From the NCBI RefSeq assembly GCF_029868385.1, contig NZ_JARWNX010000056.1:124001-188000 (forward strand): a DNA stretch of 64,000 nt. Direction: 5' to 3'. This stretch comes from Nocardia cyriacigeorgica (lineage in GTDB: Bacteria; Actinomycetota; Actinomycetes; Mycobacteriales; Mycobacteriaceae). Under the pieces are notes generated by a model, which did no database searches, was not told where the DNA came from, and was given only the letters and a program-made list of their open reading frames with translations. The translations under genes and the position numbers were made by a program. Positions 35,701-44,368 of the stretch are shown one piece after another. Positions within the stretch are counted from its first letter, which is position 1. Each line of letters opens with the position of its first letter.

Positions 35701-35944
35701 GTCCGAGAAATTGGCCGAACTCACTCTCGCCGAGGGGGAAGCCACGGCGGCGGCGGAGCTCCTGGGCGCGGCGGCGGGCCTACGCGGATGGGACGACGCC
35801 CGTCCTCATTCCGGTTCCGCCGCGTTTGCTGCCGCCGGGCAACGTCTCGGTGCGGCGGACTTCGCCGACGCGTATGGACAGGGGCGCACGATGCCCCGTG
35901 CCACGATATTCGCCACCTTGCGCCGGGCTGTCGAGAGCGGCTGA
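32726..35944 (+). CDS. AfsR-like transcriptional regulator with NB-ARC ATPase domain (second)
   Basis: This regulator has 1072 residues and the same layout as the one at 3159-6278. The winged helix is at 1-95 (RIGVLGSLRV), and the BTAD domain runs to about 245 (ELGADPSPELSELHMAIL). The ATPase has Walker A GPGGAGKT at 294-301 and Walker B LLVLDNCDHL near 370, and the C-terminus is long and helical (TPR-like). GTG 32726 opens right at the conserved first strand. An ATG two bases earlier is out of frame. The next gene in the same direction is a tannase-like esterase 117 bases downstream, which is the natural candidate target. Identity with the first regulator is clearly partial, so they are distant paralogues. 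Confidence 0.92.
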   Translation: MRIGVLGSLRVTTHADEPVDISGSRLRSLTARLSLDTGRTVGAETLIADLWGELAPEGAPNALSRLVSRLRRALPDGNTLLRSEPGGYRLLVAEADVDALRFERLVTVGRGELAEGRPHAAARILGDAEALWRGTPLSGLGDPPFAALAADRLSELRVQAAEHRIAAELALGRHAEVCADVERLAAEHPLRERLQAQLMRVRYVTGRQADALAVFERVRTALSEELGADPSPELSELHMAILRQDPDLVPRTHIAPNPKPPERAIIPVPDLIGRDSDLAALRAAVDTNRLVTVTGPGGAGKTRIALALTADLDDAHLIELAPLDSPDDLCRQILLALDAHAPGAPAGTDSATSSLAAVAEVLRLRRALLVLDNCDHLIDAAAEFTAHLLATCPGLRFIATSREPLGIAGEIRYTLPPLGLPPAGASAAEAQGYPAVRLLIERARAVRPDFAVTDANVGAVIDICRRLDGLPLALELAAAQFRVLTPEQIAARLDDRLHMLTTANRGTPARHSTLRAVVESSWQTLAEPERVLARRFSIFRSTVALPAVEVVCADHGHDNGLPSAAILDALRGLVDKSVIVAVPPEPPATEMGYRMLDTLRIYGAQQLLDSGEATDVRAAHARHWLAIAEAEEPRLRTGNQLHALRTLRAAHPDLLSALRNLLEDQNAVLATRLCAALLWYWILQGAGYDFALVEAVLELDDERCGNERALVAAAHTLVVVGFGQAEPVAAHRSIDVARAHRGGTGHPLLALLPVIVAQADAQIDSARDELTRLFDADDTWTRAVARLFHGFIDDATGDIATAGRHFRRARSDFQQLGDRWGMWAAAQGVAKVHAAAGEPVAAADRFREALGHLTALGAAKDAPELSAQIGHQLMHAGDHRGAHVELTRALDLAREHGHAAAFTWAAFGLGLLAAESGDVTRARRRYEEALSGWQQDGHQSAVPAHAATSALVHSALADMALRENDNSAARDRLRAAVDLAIRSGHPGTIAAVSEKLAELTLAEGEATAAAELLGAAAGLRGWDDARPHSGSAAFAAAGQRLGAADFADAYGQGRTMPRATIFATLRRAVESG

Positions 35945-36061
35945 TCAGAGCGCCGGGTCCGCGCTCACCCGGACGATCCCGGGCCGCCGCCGTGCCCATC
36001 CGAGACTCGCGGTCCGGTGTCACTACGATGTGGCCGATATGTCATACCGGACACCGAGCGT

Positions 36062-37684
36062 ATGACCATGCGATTCCCCACGTTCTCCGTCCTCGCCCTC
36101 CTGGCGGCGACCGCGACACTCGTACCCGCCTCCACGAACGCGACCGTCCCGCCACGTTGCGAGGAACTGATCGGTGAGTACGACGTGCCGGGCGCAGCCA
36201 CCCAGGTCACCGCGGCGACAACGGTGGCAGCGGATGGCGACAAGCCCGAGCGATGCGACATCCGCGGAATCGTCGAGCCCGCCGTACGCTTCCGCCTCGA
36301 ACTGCCCACGACTACCTTCAACGGGCGATACCTACAGCACGGCTGCTTCGGATTCTGCGGACGATTGGAGGAACCGGCCGCACCCGACTGCGCGCCCGCG
36401 ACCACCGGGGACTTCGCCGTCGCCACCACCGACGACGGCCACCTTCTCGAAAGCGCGGCGACGCAGGGTATTTTCGGGCGGGATGATCAGGCAGCCCGCG
36501 ACGACTGGTTCTTCCGCGCCCCCCACGTCGTATCCGAGGTATCCAAGCGTCTCATCGCGGCCTACTACGGAGCACCGCCGACTCGGGCGTACTTCAGTGG
36601 TTGTTCCAACGGTGGCCGCGAAGGGCTATTGCTGGCCCAGCGTTACCCGCACGATTTCGACGGGATCATCGCCGGCGACCCGGTCAACTACCTCGGGCCG
36701 TTGGGCGGCGTGTCCGAAACCTGGCGCGCCCGAATCAACCTCCGCGCGGATGGAACGCCCGTTCTCACCGACGACAAGCTCCCGGCACTGCATCGAGCTG
36801 TCCTCACGGCCTGCGATCCCCTCGACGGCCTCACCGACGACCAAATCGATGACCCACGGGCCTGCCATTTCGATCCCGCCGTGCTCACCTGCCCACCCGG
36901 CATAGACGATGCGAATTGCCTGACACAGCAACAGGTCATCGCAACCCGAGCGCTGTACGCAGGCCCGACGGATGAAAAGGGCCGCCTCCTGTACCCCGGC
37001 GGCCAGCCTTACGGCAGCGAACTCGCCTGGTCCGGATTTATCACTCCCACCCCGGGACTCGGCACTTCCCTGTCCTACAGCGTTGCCGACAACTACCTCC
37101 GCTACGTCGGCTATCCGATCGGTACCCGGCACTCCTCGGTCGCCGAACTCGCGTTCACGGAGGACGAACTGCGTCGGCTGACGGCCGAAGGCGTCAAGGG
37201 CAACGCCATGAGTCTGGACCTCACCGAATTCCGTGACGCGGGCGGCAAACTCATCCTCTGGCACGGCTGGGCAGACCAGGACCTGCCGCCCACCGCAACC
37301 GTCGACTACTACCATCGCATGACACAACGCATGGGTGGCGCCGATGAAACAAATCCCTGGGCACGGCTTTTCATGGTTCCTTCGATGTATCACTGCACCG
37401 GCGGCTCCCGTCTCACCGAGTTCGACCCCATCGCCGCACTGGTCGAGTGGGTCGAAGGCGACCTGGCCCCCGACCGCCTCGTCGCGACTGGTCGCGACGA
37501 GCACGGCGCGATAACCCGCACCCGCCCCGTATTCCCGCATCCCCTGATCGCGGCCTACGACGGCGACGGCAGCATCGATGACGCCACGAACTTCCTCCCC
37601 GCCCAGCCCTCGACCGCGCTCCCCGACGCGATCGACTGGCTGGGCACCTACCTCCACGACATGCCCGGCCCGACGGCAGGCTGA
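36062..37684 (+). CDS. Tannase/feruloyl esterase family protein, secreted
   Basis: This protein has 540 residues and a signal peptide (MTMRFPTFSVLALLAATATL). The family's CS-D-HC arrangement is complete: Cys181-Ser182 in FSGCSNGGREGL (nucleophile), Asp in HGWADQDLPP, and His-Cys in SMYHCTGG. In characterised members a disulphide between those two cysteines holds catalytic Ser and His together. Paired cysteines elsewhere (RCEEL, GCFGFCG, ACDPL) also fit an exported enzyme. Substrates would be gallate, ferulate or similar aromatic esters. The start could be ATG 36062 or 36068. Upstream codons encode a poor signal sequence. It follows the AfsR-like regulator gene on the same strand. Confidence 0.9.
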   Translation: MTMRFPTFSVLALLAATATLVPASTNATVPPRCEELIGEYDVPGAATQVTAATTVAADGDKPERCDIRGIVEPAVRFRLELPTTTFNGRYLQHGCFGFCGRLEEPAAPDCAPATTGDFAVATTDDGHLLESAATQGIFGRDDQAARDDWFFRAPHVVSEVSKRLIAAYYGAPPTRAYFSGCSNGGREGLLLAQRYPHDFDGIIAGDPVNYLGPLGGVSETWRARINLRADGTPVLTDDKLPALHRAVLTACDPLDGLTDDQIDDPRACHFDPAVLTCPPGIDDANCLTQQQVIATRALYAGPTDEKGRLLYPGGQPYGSELAWSGFITPTPGLGTSLSYSVADNYLRYVGYPIGTRHSSVAELAFTEDELRRLTAEGVKGNAMSLDLTEFRDAGGKLILWHGWADQDLPPTATVDYYHRMTQRMGGADETNPWARLFMVPSMYHCTGGSRLTEFDPIAALVEWVEGDLAPDRLVATGRDEHGAITRTRPVFPHPLIAAYDGDGSIDDATNFLPAQPSTALPDAIDWLGTYLHDMPGPTAG

Positions 37685-37822
37685 AAACAGGACGCAAGTT
37701 GTCGTGGCATCGAGGCACGGCCGGGCCCGGACCGAGCCGTCAGGCGAACGCGGCGGCATGGAATTATTGACGCTATGTCGAGGGCTTACGAGGCGACTGG
37801 AGCACCCTCGGCTTCCCGCGTC

Positions 37823-38506
37823 TCAGAGCAGAGCGGCGACCTTCTTCGCCGTTTCCTTCGCCGAACCGGGATTCTGACCGGTCACCAGGTTGCCATCGAC
37901 CACGGCGTAGGAGACGAACGGCAGCTTGGCCTTCGTGTACAGGGCGCCACGCTTCTTCATCTCTTCCTCGGCGTCATAGGGGACGAGTTTGTCCACCCGT
38001 GCCAGCACCTCCTCCTGCCAGGCGAAGCCGGTGAGCTTCTTGCCCGCGACGAGCAGGCTCCCGTCGGAGAGCGTGGTGTTGAGCAGACCGCAATAGCCGT
38101 GGCACACCGAGGAGACGATGGCGCCGCGTTCGTAGATCTCGCGGGTGATGCGCTGTAGGCCCGCACTGTCGGGGAAGTCGTACATCACCGCATGACCACC
38201 GGTGAAGTAGATCGCGTCGTAGTCCGCCGAGTCGAGGTCGTCGGGATGTGCGGTGTTGTCCAGCAATGCCATCCGTGCCGGATCGGCACGCCAGGCCTTC
38301 GCGGTCTTGTCGTAGTTCGGAAACTTCAGAGCCCGCGGTTCCAGCGGGCAGTGTCCACCCGCCGGGCTGACCAAGGTCTGCTCGAAACCGTGCTGCTCGA
38401 AGACATGCCAGGCGTGGGTGAGTTCGGAGAGCCACAGTCCGGTGGGGTGTGACGGGTCGTCGAACTGTCCGACGTTGGTGACGACGTTCAAGATGCGCTT
38501 GGTCAT
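37823..38506 (-). CDS. DJ-1/PfpI family protein, Hsp31-like glyoxalase III type
   Basis: This protein has 227 residues. The nucleophile elbow VSSVCHGYCGLLN places Cys135 next to His136, and an acidic residue near 28 (LWLSELTHAW) completes the Hsp31-type triad. FTGGHAVMYDFPD and GKKLTGFAWQEEV are further family motifs. Members convert methylglyoxal to lactate without cofactor or act as holdases. ATG 38506 begins two bases after the stop of the esterase gene, and GGAG lies in that overlap, so the two are translated from one message. It shares its fold with the N-terminal half of the divergent GlxA-type regulator at 39581, which probably controls the operon. Confidence 0.9.
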   Translation of the reverse strand: MTKRILNVVTNVGQFDDPSHPTGLWLSELTHAWHVFEQHGFEQTLVSPAGGHCPLEPRALKFPNYDKTAKAWRADPARMALLDNTAHPDDLDSADYDAIYFTGGHAVMYDFPDSAGLQRITREIYERGAIVSSVCHGYCGLLNTTLSDGSLLVAGKKLTGFAWQEEVLARVDKLVPYDAEEEMKKRGALYTKAKLPFVSYAVVDGNLVTGQNPGSAKETAKKVAALL

Positions 38507-38508
38507 GG

Positions 38509-39483
38509 TTACTCCGGGTTCAGGGCCTTGCGCAGCGCGTCGACTGCCAGTGTGCGCGCCACCTTGGTCGCCGGCGTGTCGCGCAGGCTGTCGAGGAGCA
38601 TGAAGTCGTGCACGGTGCCGCTGATCCGCACGCCGGTGACGTCGACTCCCGCCTCGCGCAGCTTGTTGGTCAGCAGTTCACCACCATCGCGCAGCACATC
38701 GGCCTCGGCGGTGATCACCAGGGTGGGTGGCAGACCGCGCAACTGCTCGATGCTGGCCTCGAGTGGGGAGGCGTACGGCTCACGACGCTGGTTCGGGTCG
38801 GTGGTGTAAGCGTCCCAGAACCACTTCATGCCGTCGCGGGTGAGGTAGTAGTGCTCGGCGAACTGGTGATAGGACGGGGTGTCGAAATCGGCGGCGGTGA
38901 CGGGGTACAGCAGCACCTGCGCCTTCAGGTCGATACCGCCGCGGTCCTTGTTCATCAGCGAGAAGACCGCGGACATACACCCGCCGACGGATTCACCGGT
39001 GACGGCCACGCGCGAGGTGTCGAGGCCGTGCTCGCTCCCATGCTCGAGCACCCACTGGCCGACCGCGTAGTTCTGCTCGACCTGGGTGGGGTATTTGTGC
39101 TCCGGCGCCCAGTCGTACACGGGGAAGACGCCCGCGGCGCCCGCGCCGACGGCCAGCTCGCGAAACAGCCGGTCATGGGTGTGCTCGTCACCGAAAACCC
39201 AACCCGCGCCGTGGATATAGAACACCACCGGCAGCGGGCCCTGTGCACCCTTCGGCCGGATGATGCGGGTGCGCACCTTCCCCCACCGGCCCGCGTCGAC
39301 CTCCACCCACTCCTCGTCGACATCGGGTCGCGGCACGCTCTGGTCGGCCTGGAGATCGGACAGAATCTTGCGGCCCTGCTCCGGCGGCACCTCATAGATT
39401 CGAGGATGGGGATCGGTGGCCTCTGCCAGCTCGCGAGCCGGGCCCTCCAGGTACGGGGTGATCGGCGAATCAGGATTCGACAT
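38509..39483 (-). CDS. Alpha/beta hydrolase, hormone-sensitive lipase-like
   Basis: This esterase has 324 residues. The oxyanion-hole motif is present as FYIHGAGWVFG (HGGG with Ala in the third position), and the nucleophile sits in VAVTGESVGGCMS. The acid lies in VITAEADVLRDGGE and the histidine in SGTVHDFMLLDS. ATG 39483 has GAGAGGA seven to nine bases upstream and is the first gene of a two-gene operon with the Hsp31-like protein. Family members hydrolyse short-chain esters or lactones. The adjacent glyoxalase-like enzyme hints at processing of small reactive carbonyl or ester compounds, but this is inference. The divergent AraC-type regulator starts 97 bases away. Confidence 0.9.
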   Translation of the reverse strand: MSNPDSPITPYLEGPARELAEATDPHPRIYEVPPEQGRKILSDLQADQSVPRPDVDEEWVEVDAGRWGKVRTRIIRPKGAQGPLPVVFYIHGAGWVFGDEHTHDRLFRELAVGAGAAGVFPVYDWAPEHKYPTQVEQNYAVGQWVLEHGSEHGLDTSRVAVTGESVGGCMSAVFSLMNKDRGGIDLKAQVLLYPVTAADFDTPSYHQFAEHYYLTRDGMKWFWDAYTTDPNQRREPYASPLEASIEQLRGLPPTLVITAEADVLRDGGELLTNKLREAGVDVTGVRISGTVHDFMLLDSLRDTPATKVARTLAVDALRKALNPE

Positions 39484-39580
39484 CGATTTTTCCTCTCTGG
39501 TCGGTCGAGGCATCGCGGTCCGACGCCACGCTCGGGTCATTGCCCGTGACCCACGGTAGACAACCGCTAACATTGCAACC

Positions 39581-40636
39581 ATGGGCGCACACGACACGTT
39601 GTGGGGCAATCGCGACACCACTGCGAGTGAAATCGAAATCGCGCTCGTGGCCTATCCCCGCTGCCAGCTGGCAGCGATATTCGGGTTGACCGATATATTT
39701 CGAGTGGCCGGTGAACAGGCGGACCTACTGGGAAATCCGAACGGTCATGTGAGAGTAAGCCATTGGGAAGCCGGCGAATCCGATGTCGGATGTACCTACG
39801 ATTCCCGTCCGGGCCGGCCACATCGGCCGACCCACGTCATCTTCCCACCGAGTCTGGTGGAGCCGGAGCACATGGAGTCCTTCAACTCGCTACGGAAGTG
39901 GGCGCTGGGGCTCCGAGCCGAAGGAGCAGCCCTCGGCGCCCTGTGCGCCGGCGTCTTCGTGCTCGCCGAGACCGGCGTCCTGGACCACCGACCTGCGACA
40001 ACACACTGGGCTTTCGCCGACCAGTTCGCTCGCCGCTTCCCCCTGGTCGACCTCGATGTGACACGCATGGTGATCGACGACGGTGACGTGATCACCGCGG
40101 CCGGAATCATGGCATGGGTGGATCTCGGGCTGTCCTTGGTGGAATCCATTCTCGGACCGAGCGTCATGCTGCGCACGTCGAGATTCATGATCGCCGATGC
40201 ACCGCGGCAGCAGCAGATCCCCTATATGGATCTGATTCCGTCCCGCAGACACGCCGATACCGAAGTACTTCTGGTGCAGGAAAGAATTCAGACGGAATTG
40301 AGTCACCAGCTCTCGGTGGACGACCTCGCGCGTGCGGTGAACATTCATCCACGAACATTGCAGCGACGTTTCTCGAAAGCCACGGGAATGTCGGTCACCG
40401 AATATCTCCAAGCGACACGACTGGAACGAGCGATGCACGACCTTGCGGTCACCGACCACACACTGGAACGCATCGCACAGTCACTCGGATACGCCGACAC
40501 CTCGACATTACGAAAACTCGTCCGCCGCTCGACAGGTTTGACACCGGCCGAATACCGGCGCAAATTCCGGGCGCCGAGTGTGCAGACTCCCTCCGCTCCG
40601 ATCGGACTCGCGCAGCGATCGGCAGGGCCGACGTAG
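39581..40636 (+). CDS. GlxA-type transcriptional regulator (DJ-1/PfpI domain plus AraC HTH)
   Basis: This regulator has 351 residues. The N-terminal 190 residues have the class I amidotransferase-like fold without enzymatic duty (EIALVAYPRCQLAAIFGL; elbow GALCAGVFVLAETGVL). The C-terminal 100 residues form an AraC helix-turn-helix pair (VDDLARAVNIHPRTLQRRF and LERIAQSLGYADTSTLRKL). Homologues sense small ligands and activate adjacent genes. It is divergent from the esterase/Hsp31 operon across 97 bases, so it very likely regulates it. The start ATG 39581 has no strong ribosome site but begins at a reasonable distance from the first strand. The cysteine in the elbow is retained. Confidence 0.92.
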   Translation: MGAHDTLWGNRDTTASEIEIALVAYPRCQLAAIFGLTDIFRVAGEQADLLGNPNGHVRVSHWEAGESDVGCTYDSRPGRPHRPTHVIFPPSLVEPEHMESFNSLRKWALGLRAEGAALGALCAGVFVLAETGVLDHRPATTHWAFADQFARRFPLVDLDVTRMVIDDGDVITAAGIMAWVDLGLSLVESILGPSVMLRTSRFMIADAPRQQQIPYMDLIPSRRHADTEVLLVQERIQTELSHQLSVDDLARAVNIHPRTLQRRFSKATGMSVTEYLQATRLERAMHDLAVTDHTLERIAQSLGYADTSTLRKLVRRSTGLTPAEYRRKFRAPSVQTPSAPIGLAQRSAGPT

Positions 40637-40671
40637 GCGATCCAGCCGACCGCCACAGTGAGTCGCCCGGC

Positions 40672-41592
40672 TCAGCCGGCCTGGATGGCGGCCACGCCTT
40701 CGGCGTAGGTCGTGACCCGGAATTCCGGGAAGGCCCGCTTGAATTTGTCCGAGACGAAGACATTGTCCACCTCGTAACGCGGGAGCAGCTCCCACAGTTC
40801 GCGCACCCCCTGATTGAACAGCCGAGCGACGAAGAACGCGGGCCGCTTCATGATCGAGTAGTCGATCTTGCGGCCCCAGGACGCGGAGGCCAGCTCTATC
40901 AGCCCGCGATATGTCACACGGTTGTCGTCGCACGGCAGATGCCAGGTCTGGTTGTAGGCCGACGGCGTGTTACCGATCAGGGCCATGGCGCGACTGGCGT
41001 CCGGCGTCCAGATCCAGGTCCGCAGCGTGTCGTCGCGCAACGGAACACGGGCCTTCTTGCCCGCCGCGATCGAGTCGAACACCAACGCGTTGGTGAAGCT
41101 CTGCGTCTTACCCGGGCCATAGAACTCCGGTGCGCGACAGATGACAGCCTCGACCCGGCCGGCTGCCATCGCCTCCAGCAGCATCGTCGCCATCCTCGCG
41201 CGGGTGCGCGCCTTGCTCCCGACCGGGGCGAATCGTGTCTGCTCGGTCTGCGGGTCGCTGGTCATCGGATACATGTACGTGTTGTCGAAGAACACGAGCT
41301 TGGCCCCGTGCTTCTCGCACGCCGCGATCGTGTTCTCCATCATCACCGGGAGCTGGTCCGCCCACAGCTTCGCGTCCGGCGGCAGCCCGACGGTCAGGTA
41401 CACGATCTCGCTACCCGCGACCGCCGCTGCGGTCTGCTCGGCGTCCATGAGGTCGGCCGCGACCAGCTCGTCGGTGTCGTGCAGCCGTTCGGGGTTACGA
41501 CTCACCAGCCTGATATCTGTGGTGAACCGCCGATGGAGCTCATGAGCGAGCTCTGTTCCGATCTGCCCGTTTGCTCCGAGGATCGTTTGCAC
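40672..41592 (-). CDS. NAD(P)-dependent epimerase/NmrA-like oxidoreductase
   Basis: This protein has 306 residues and a Rossmann fold. The dinucleotide motif sits at the very N-terminus (TILGANGQIGTELAHEL, GxxGxxG type), VSRNPERL binds the adenosine end and EIVYLTVGLPPD marks the fourth strand. The atypical SDR feature VFFDNTYMYPM carries a tyrosine without the usual YxxxK spacing, which is typical of extended atypical SDRs. I use GTG 41592 because AAAGG lies nine bases upstream. ATG 41634 is in frame but gives a non-native leader. It is divergent from the esterase gene at 41780, separated by 187 bases with AATGT/ACATT half sites near 41646-41668 that may bind a regulator. Confidence 0.85.
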   Translation of the reverse strand: MQTILGANGQIGTELAHELHRRFTTDIRLVSRNPERLHDTDELVAADLMDAEQTAAAVAGSEIVYLTVGLPPDAKLWADQLPVMMENTIAACEKHGAKLVFFDNTYMYPMTSDPQTEQTRFAPVGSKARTRARMATMLLEAMAAGRVEAVICRAPEFYGPGKTQSFTNALVFDSIAAGKKARVPLRDDTLRTWIWTPDASRAMALIGNTPSAYNQTWHLPCDDNRVTYRGLIELASASWGRKIDYSIMKRPAFFVARLFNQGVRELWELLPRYEVDNVFVSDKFKRAFPEFRVTTYAEGVAAIQAG

Positions 41593-41779
41593 GGGAGGAA
41601 GCCTTTCGATTGCCGGCACGTGACAAGACCTCACCCTAACACCAATGTAAGCGCCATAAACATTATGGTGCCCAGCGACACAGTCACACTATTTTCGGTC
41701 ACACACGACTCCCGTACGCGGCAGGAGCGGTGTCGATCAGAGCGATGGGTCACGGCGACTGTGGGTACGGTGAGTGTCC

Positions 41780-42697
41780 ATGCGACTCGGATTGACCGAT
41801 CTGATCGACCCTCGCCTGCGGCTTCTCGTCGACGAGTCACGGGCGTTCTATGAGCAGCGCGCAGCGGGACGCGGTCCGAGCGGTTTCGAGGAGCTGCGCG
41901 CGGTGCGGGCCGGTGCCGGTAAGCCCGCGCCGGTGGAGCCGCCGGCGGTTGGGGAGCTGGCTGTTGCCGATGGCCGTAGCGTCGCGGTGCGGGTTCACGC
42001 TCCCACGAGTGGGCTGGCGAACGGAGTGTTCCTGGAGATCCATGGGGGCGGGTTCTACATGGGCTCGGCCGCCGACAGCGACGTCCGGAACCGGCGACTC
42101 GCGGACGCCCTCGGGATCGCGGTGGTGAGCGTGGACTATCGGCTCGCACCGGAACATCCGTGGCCGGCAGCGCCCGACGATTGCGAAACCGCGGCACTCT
42201 GGCTGATCGAGCACGCCGAACAGCGTTATGGCACCGCGAAACTCGCCATCGGTGGTTTCTCGGCGGGTTCGACGCTGGCGATGACGACACTGCTGCGCCT
42301 GCGCGACCGAGGGATCAACGCATTCGACTGCGCGGTACTGCAATTCGGCACCTACGACCTGAGCGCCCGGACACCGGCCGGACGTCTGATCGCCGACGAA
42401 TATTTCCTCGAGGCATACGCTGGGGCGGTCCCCGACCGCACCCACCCCGATATCTCGCCGATCTACGCCCGACTCACCGACCTGCCTGCCACCCTCATGG
42501 TCGTCGGTGAGCACGACGTACTACTCGAAGACAACCTCGCCATGGCTACCCGGCTGTCGGCCTCCGGTGCCGAGGTCGACCTCCGCGTCTATCCCGGTGC
42601 GCCGCACGGGTTCACCGGACACCCGACTCCGATGGCGAAGGCCGCACTCGATGACATCGAGACATGGCTGAGCGGACGCCTCGATCCGGGACTCTGA
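41780..42697 (+). CDS. Alpha/beta hydrolase, hormone-sensitive lipase-like (second)
   Basis: This protein has 305 residues. The HGGG motif is intact (FLEIHGGGFYMGSAA), followed by VSVDYRLAPEHPWPAAPDD and the nucleophile in IGGFSAGSTLA. Asp (MVVGEHDVLLEDN) and His (YPGAPHGFTGH) complete the triad. These are esterases of family IV. ATG 41780 is taken, and GTG 41774 two codons earlier is equally possible. It is divergent from the epimerase gene, and the two may share an operator. The protein differs enough from the esterase at 38509 (about half the length of shared motifs only) to have a different substrate. Confidence 0.9.
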   Translation: MRLGLTDLIDPRLRLLVDESRAFYEQRAAGRGPSGFEELRAVRAGAGKPAPVEPPAVGELAVADGRSVAVRVHAPTSGLANGVFLEIHGGGFYMGSAADSDVRNRRLADALGIAVVSVDYRLAPEHPWPAAPDDCETAALWLIEHAEQRYGTAKLAIGGFSAGSTLAMTTLLRLRDRGINAFDCAVLQFGTYDLSARTPAGRLIADEYFLEAYAGAVPDRTHPDISPIYARLTDLPATLMVVGEHDVLLEDNLAMATRLSASGAEVDLRVYPGAPHGFTGHPTPMAKAALDDIETWLSGRLDPGL

Positions 42698-42997
42698 CCT
42701 CCCGCCCACCGGGAGAAGAGTTCCCGCCCAGCCCTCCCGGTGGGTGAGATGGTCCTATGCCACATCCTGCGGTCGCGACTCCCGGTCCGTTGTTGGTCGG
42801 ACGGCGTGCGGTCGGGTGGGTGCCGCGCGCGTCGGGCGGCTGGACGAACCGCCCCCTCGACCCTTGATCGAGGAGACCTGCCGCACGCTCGGCCGCACTC
42901 GCGCCACCCTGCATGCCGTGGTGGGAACCGTCTTCGACCTGGACCGAGCGACGTTCGGTCCACGCACTGGGTGATCTCCACAGTTGAAAGGGTTTTC
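42698..42997. other. 300-base spacer, probably decayed
   Basis: No complete gene is visible. Short plus-strand frames encode protein-like bits without a start that makes sense. Because the next reading frame is itself a collapsed gene, this stretch is probably the remains of neighbouring genes. Confidence 0.3.
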
Positions 42998-43282
42998 ATG
43001 AAGATTCTGATCGTCGGCGGTACCGGCATGATCGGCGCCCATACGGCGCTGCATCTGCGCGAGCAAGGCAATGACGTCACGGTGGCGGCACGTCGACCAC
43101 TCGACGAACGCGATGAACAGCATCCGCTCCTGCCCGACGAGTTCATCGTGCAGGGCCGCGGCAACGTGATCAGCTACCGGCCGAATCCCGCCGAGACCGC
43201 ACTGCTCGGATACGGGCTCGACGACTGTAGGCGTGCGGTCGGCGAGATGTACGAAACGGTGCGGGCCGAACCGGTCGAGTGA
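42998..43282 (+). pseudogene. NAD-dependent epimerase with large internal deletion
   Basis: ATG 42998, with GAAAGG upstream, begins MKILIVGGTGMIGAHTALHL and REQGNDVTVAARRPL, a perfect epimerase/dehydratase N-terminus with the GxxGxxG motif. Immediately after about 38 residues the sequence changes to what reads as the C-terminal end of such an enzyme (DEFIVQGRGNVISYRPNPAE, then LDDCRRAVGEMYETVRAE). The frame is open over 94 residues, but the catalytic Ser-Tyr-Lys centre and most of the fold, normally 300 or more residues, are missing. A single in-frame deletion explains it. A stable short protein cannot be ruled out, yet a function is unlikely. Confidence 0.65.
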
Positions 43283-43339
43283 AAACGGTGAGCCGCCTAT
43301 TCGGCGAATGAGGTGCACGCCGCTTCGGGTGGATGGGCT

Positions 43340-44230
43340 TCACAGAGTCATGGCGCCCAGATCGTGGGCGACGGCGGCGAGGGCGTGGATCGCCTCGGAT
43401 TCGTTGCGCCACACCATTGCCCACCGCATGGTCGGCGCGTCCCGAACCGGGATGTAGGCGATATCCGGACGGCTGTGGAACCGCCCGACATGAGCGCCGA
43501 GCATCATGACATGGTCGCCGGAGGCCACCTCGGCACAGATCTCGTCGAGGTTGGTGACGCGCTGGTCCCCGCGCTCGATCGTCCGGCCGCGCGGCGTCGC
43601 GAAGGGAATGAACACCTCCTCGCAGTATTCGGGCTCGACGGTGCGACCGGTCAACACCTGGAAATCCGCGAGATCCTCCACCGAGGCGCAATCCCGCCGG
43701 GCGAGATGGTGATCCGAGGCGGAAAGGATCACCCGCGGCTCGGTGAAAAGGATCGGTCCGGTGGTGAGATCGGGCTCGTCGACCGGCAATGGCGCGATCA
43801 GCACGTCCATCTCGCCACGGCGTAGACCGCCGAAAAGGTCGATGAACGGTGCGTGCCGCACCCGCACACCCCACTGCCGGTGCCGGGCTCGGAACGCATC
43901 GAAGAATGGCCTCAGCTCGTAATGGTTGCTGTTGATCACGCCGATCCGCAGCACGGCCTTGATCCCCTGCGCGGCCTGCCTGGCGCGATCGAAACCGGCG
44001 TGCATGCCCGAGAAATGCGGGCCCAGATCGTCACGCAGTTGTTCACCGAGCGGTGTCAGACGGACGTTGCGCCGGCTGGACCGATCGAACAGTAGTCCGC
44101 CGATACGACGTTCCTGCTGTTTGATGGCTTGGCTGACCCTGGCCTGGGTGACGTGCAGGCGGGCGGCGGTCCGACCGAAATGCAGCTCCTCGGCCAGCGT
44201 CAAGAAGATCTCGACATCCCTCAGTTCCAT
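43340..44230 (-). CDS. LysR family transcriptional regulator
   Basis: This regulator has 296 residues. Its N-terminal DNA-binding domain is MELRDVEIFLTLAEELHFGR then TAARLHVTQARVSQAIKQQE, followed by the effector domain from residue 92 (LRIGVINSNHYELRPFFDAF). ATG 44230 begins exactly at the conserved domain. It is divergent from the DUF1772 gene with about 140 bases between, the classic LysR arrangement, and that gene is the probable target. Bases 44255-44285 contain repeated GTTAC/GTAAC elements (GTTATCGAACGTTACGTG) that could be part of the operator. The gene is convergent with the collapsed epimerase gene. Confidence 0.92.
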   Translation of the reverse strand: MELRDVEIFLTLAEELHFGRTAARLHVTQARVSQAIKQQERRIGGLLFDRSSRRNVRLTPLGEQLRDDLGPHFSGMHAGFDRARQAAQGIKAVLRIGVINSNHYELRPFFDAFRARHRQWGVRVRHAPFIDLFGGLRRGEMDVLIAPLPVDEPDLTTGPILFTEPRVILSASDHHLARRDCASVEDLADFQVLTGRTVEPEYCEEVFIPFATPRGRTIERGDQRVTNLDEICAEVASGDHVMMLGAHVGRFHSRPDIAYIPVRDAPTMRWAMVWRNESEAIHALAAVAHDLGAMTL

Positions 44231-44368
44231 AACCGCGCGCTCCCGACATGACTCCAGCGTTATCGAACGTTACGTGTTACGTCGTTGTTCGACTACTGGC
44301 ACCCCCGGCATGCTGCGGTCATGGCAGAAGCAACCGTCCCAGCTCATCCACGAAAGGAGGGCGGACCG

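Noticed and set aside
42740..42990. A coding frame before the collapsed epimerase
   Set aside because: Fragments such as GPLLVGRRAVGWVPRA look protein-like, but frames are interrupted and I cannot name a family.
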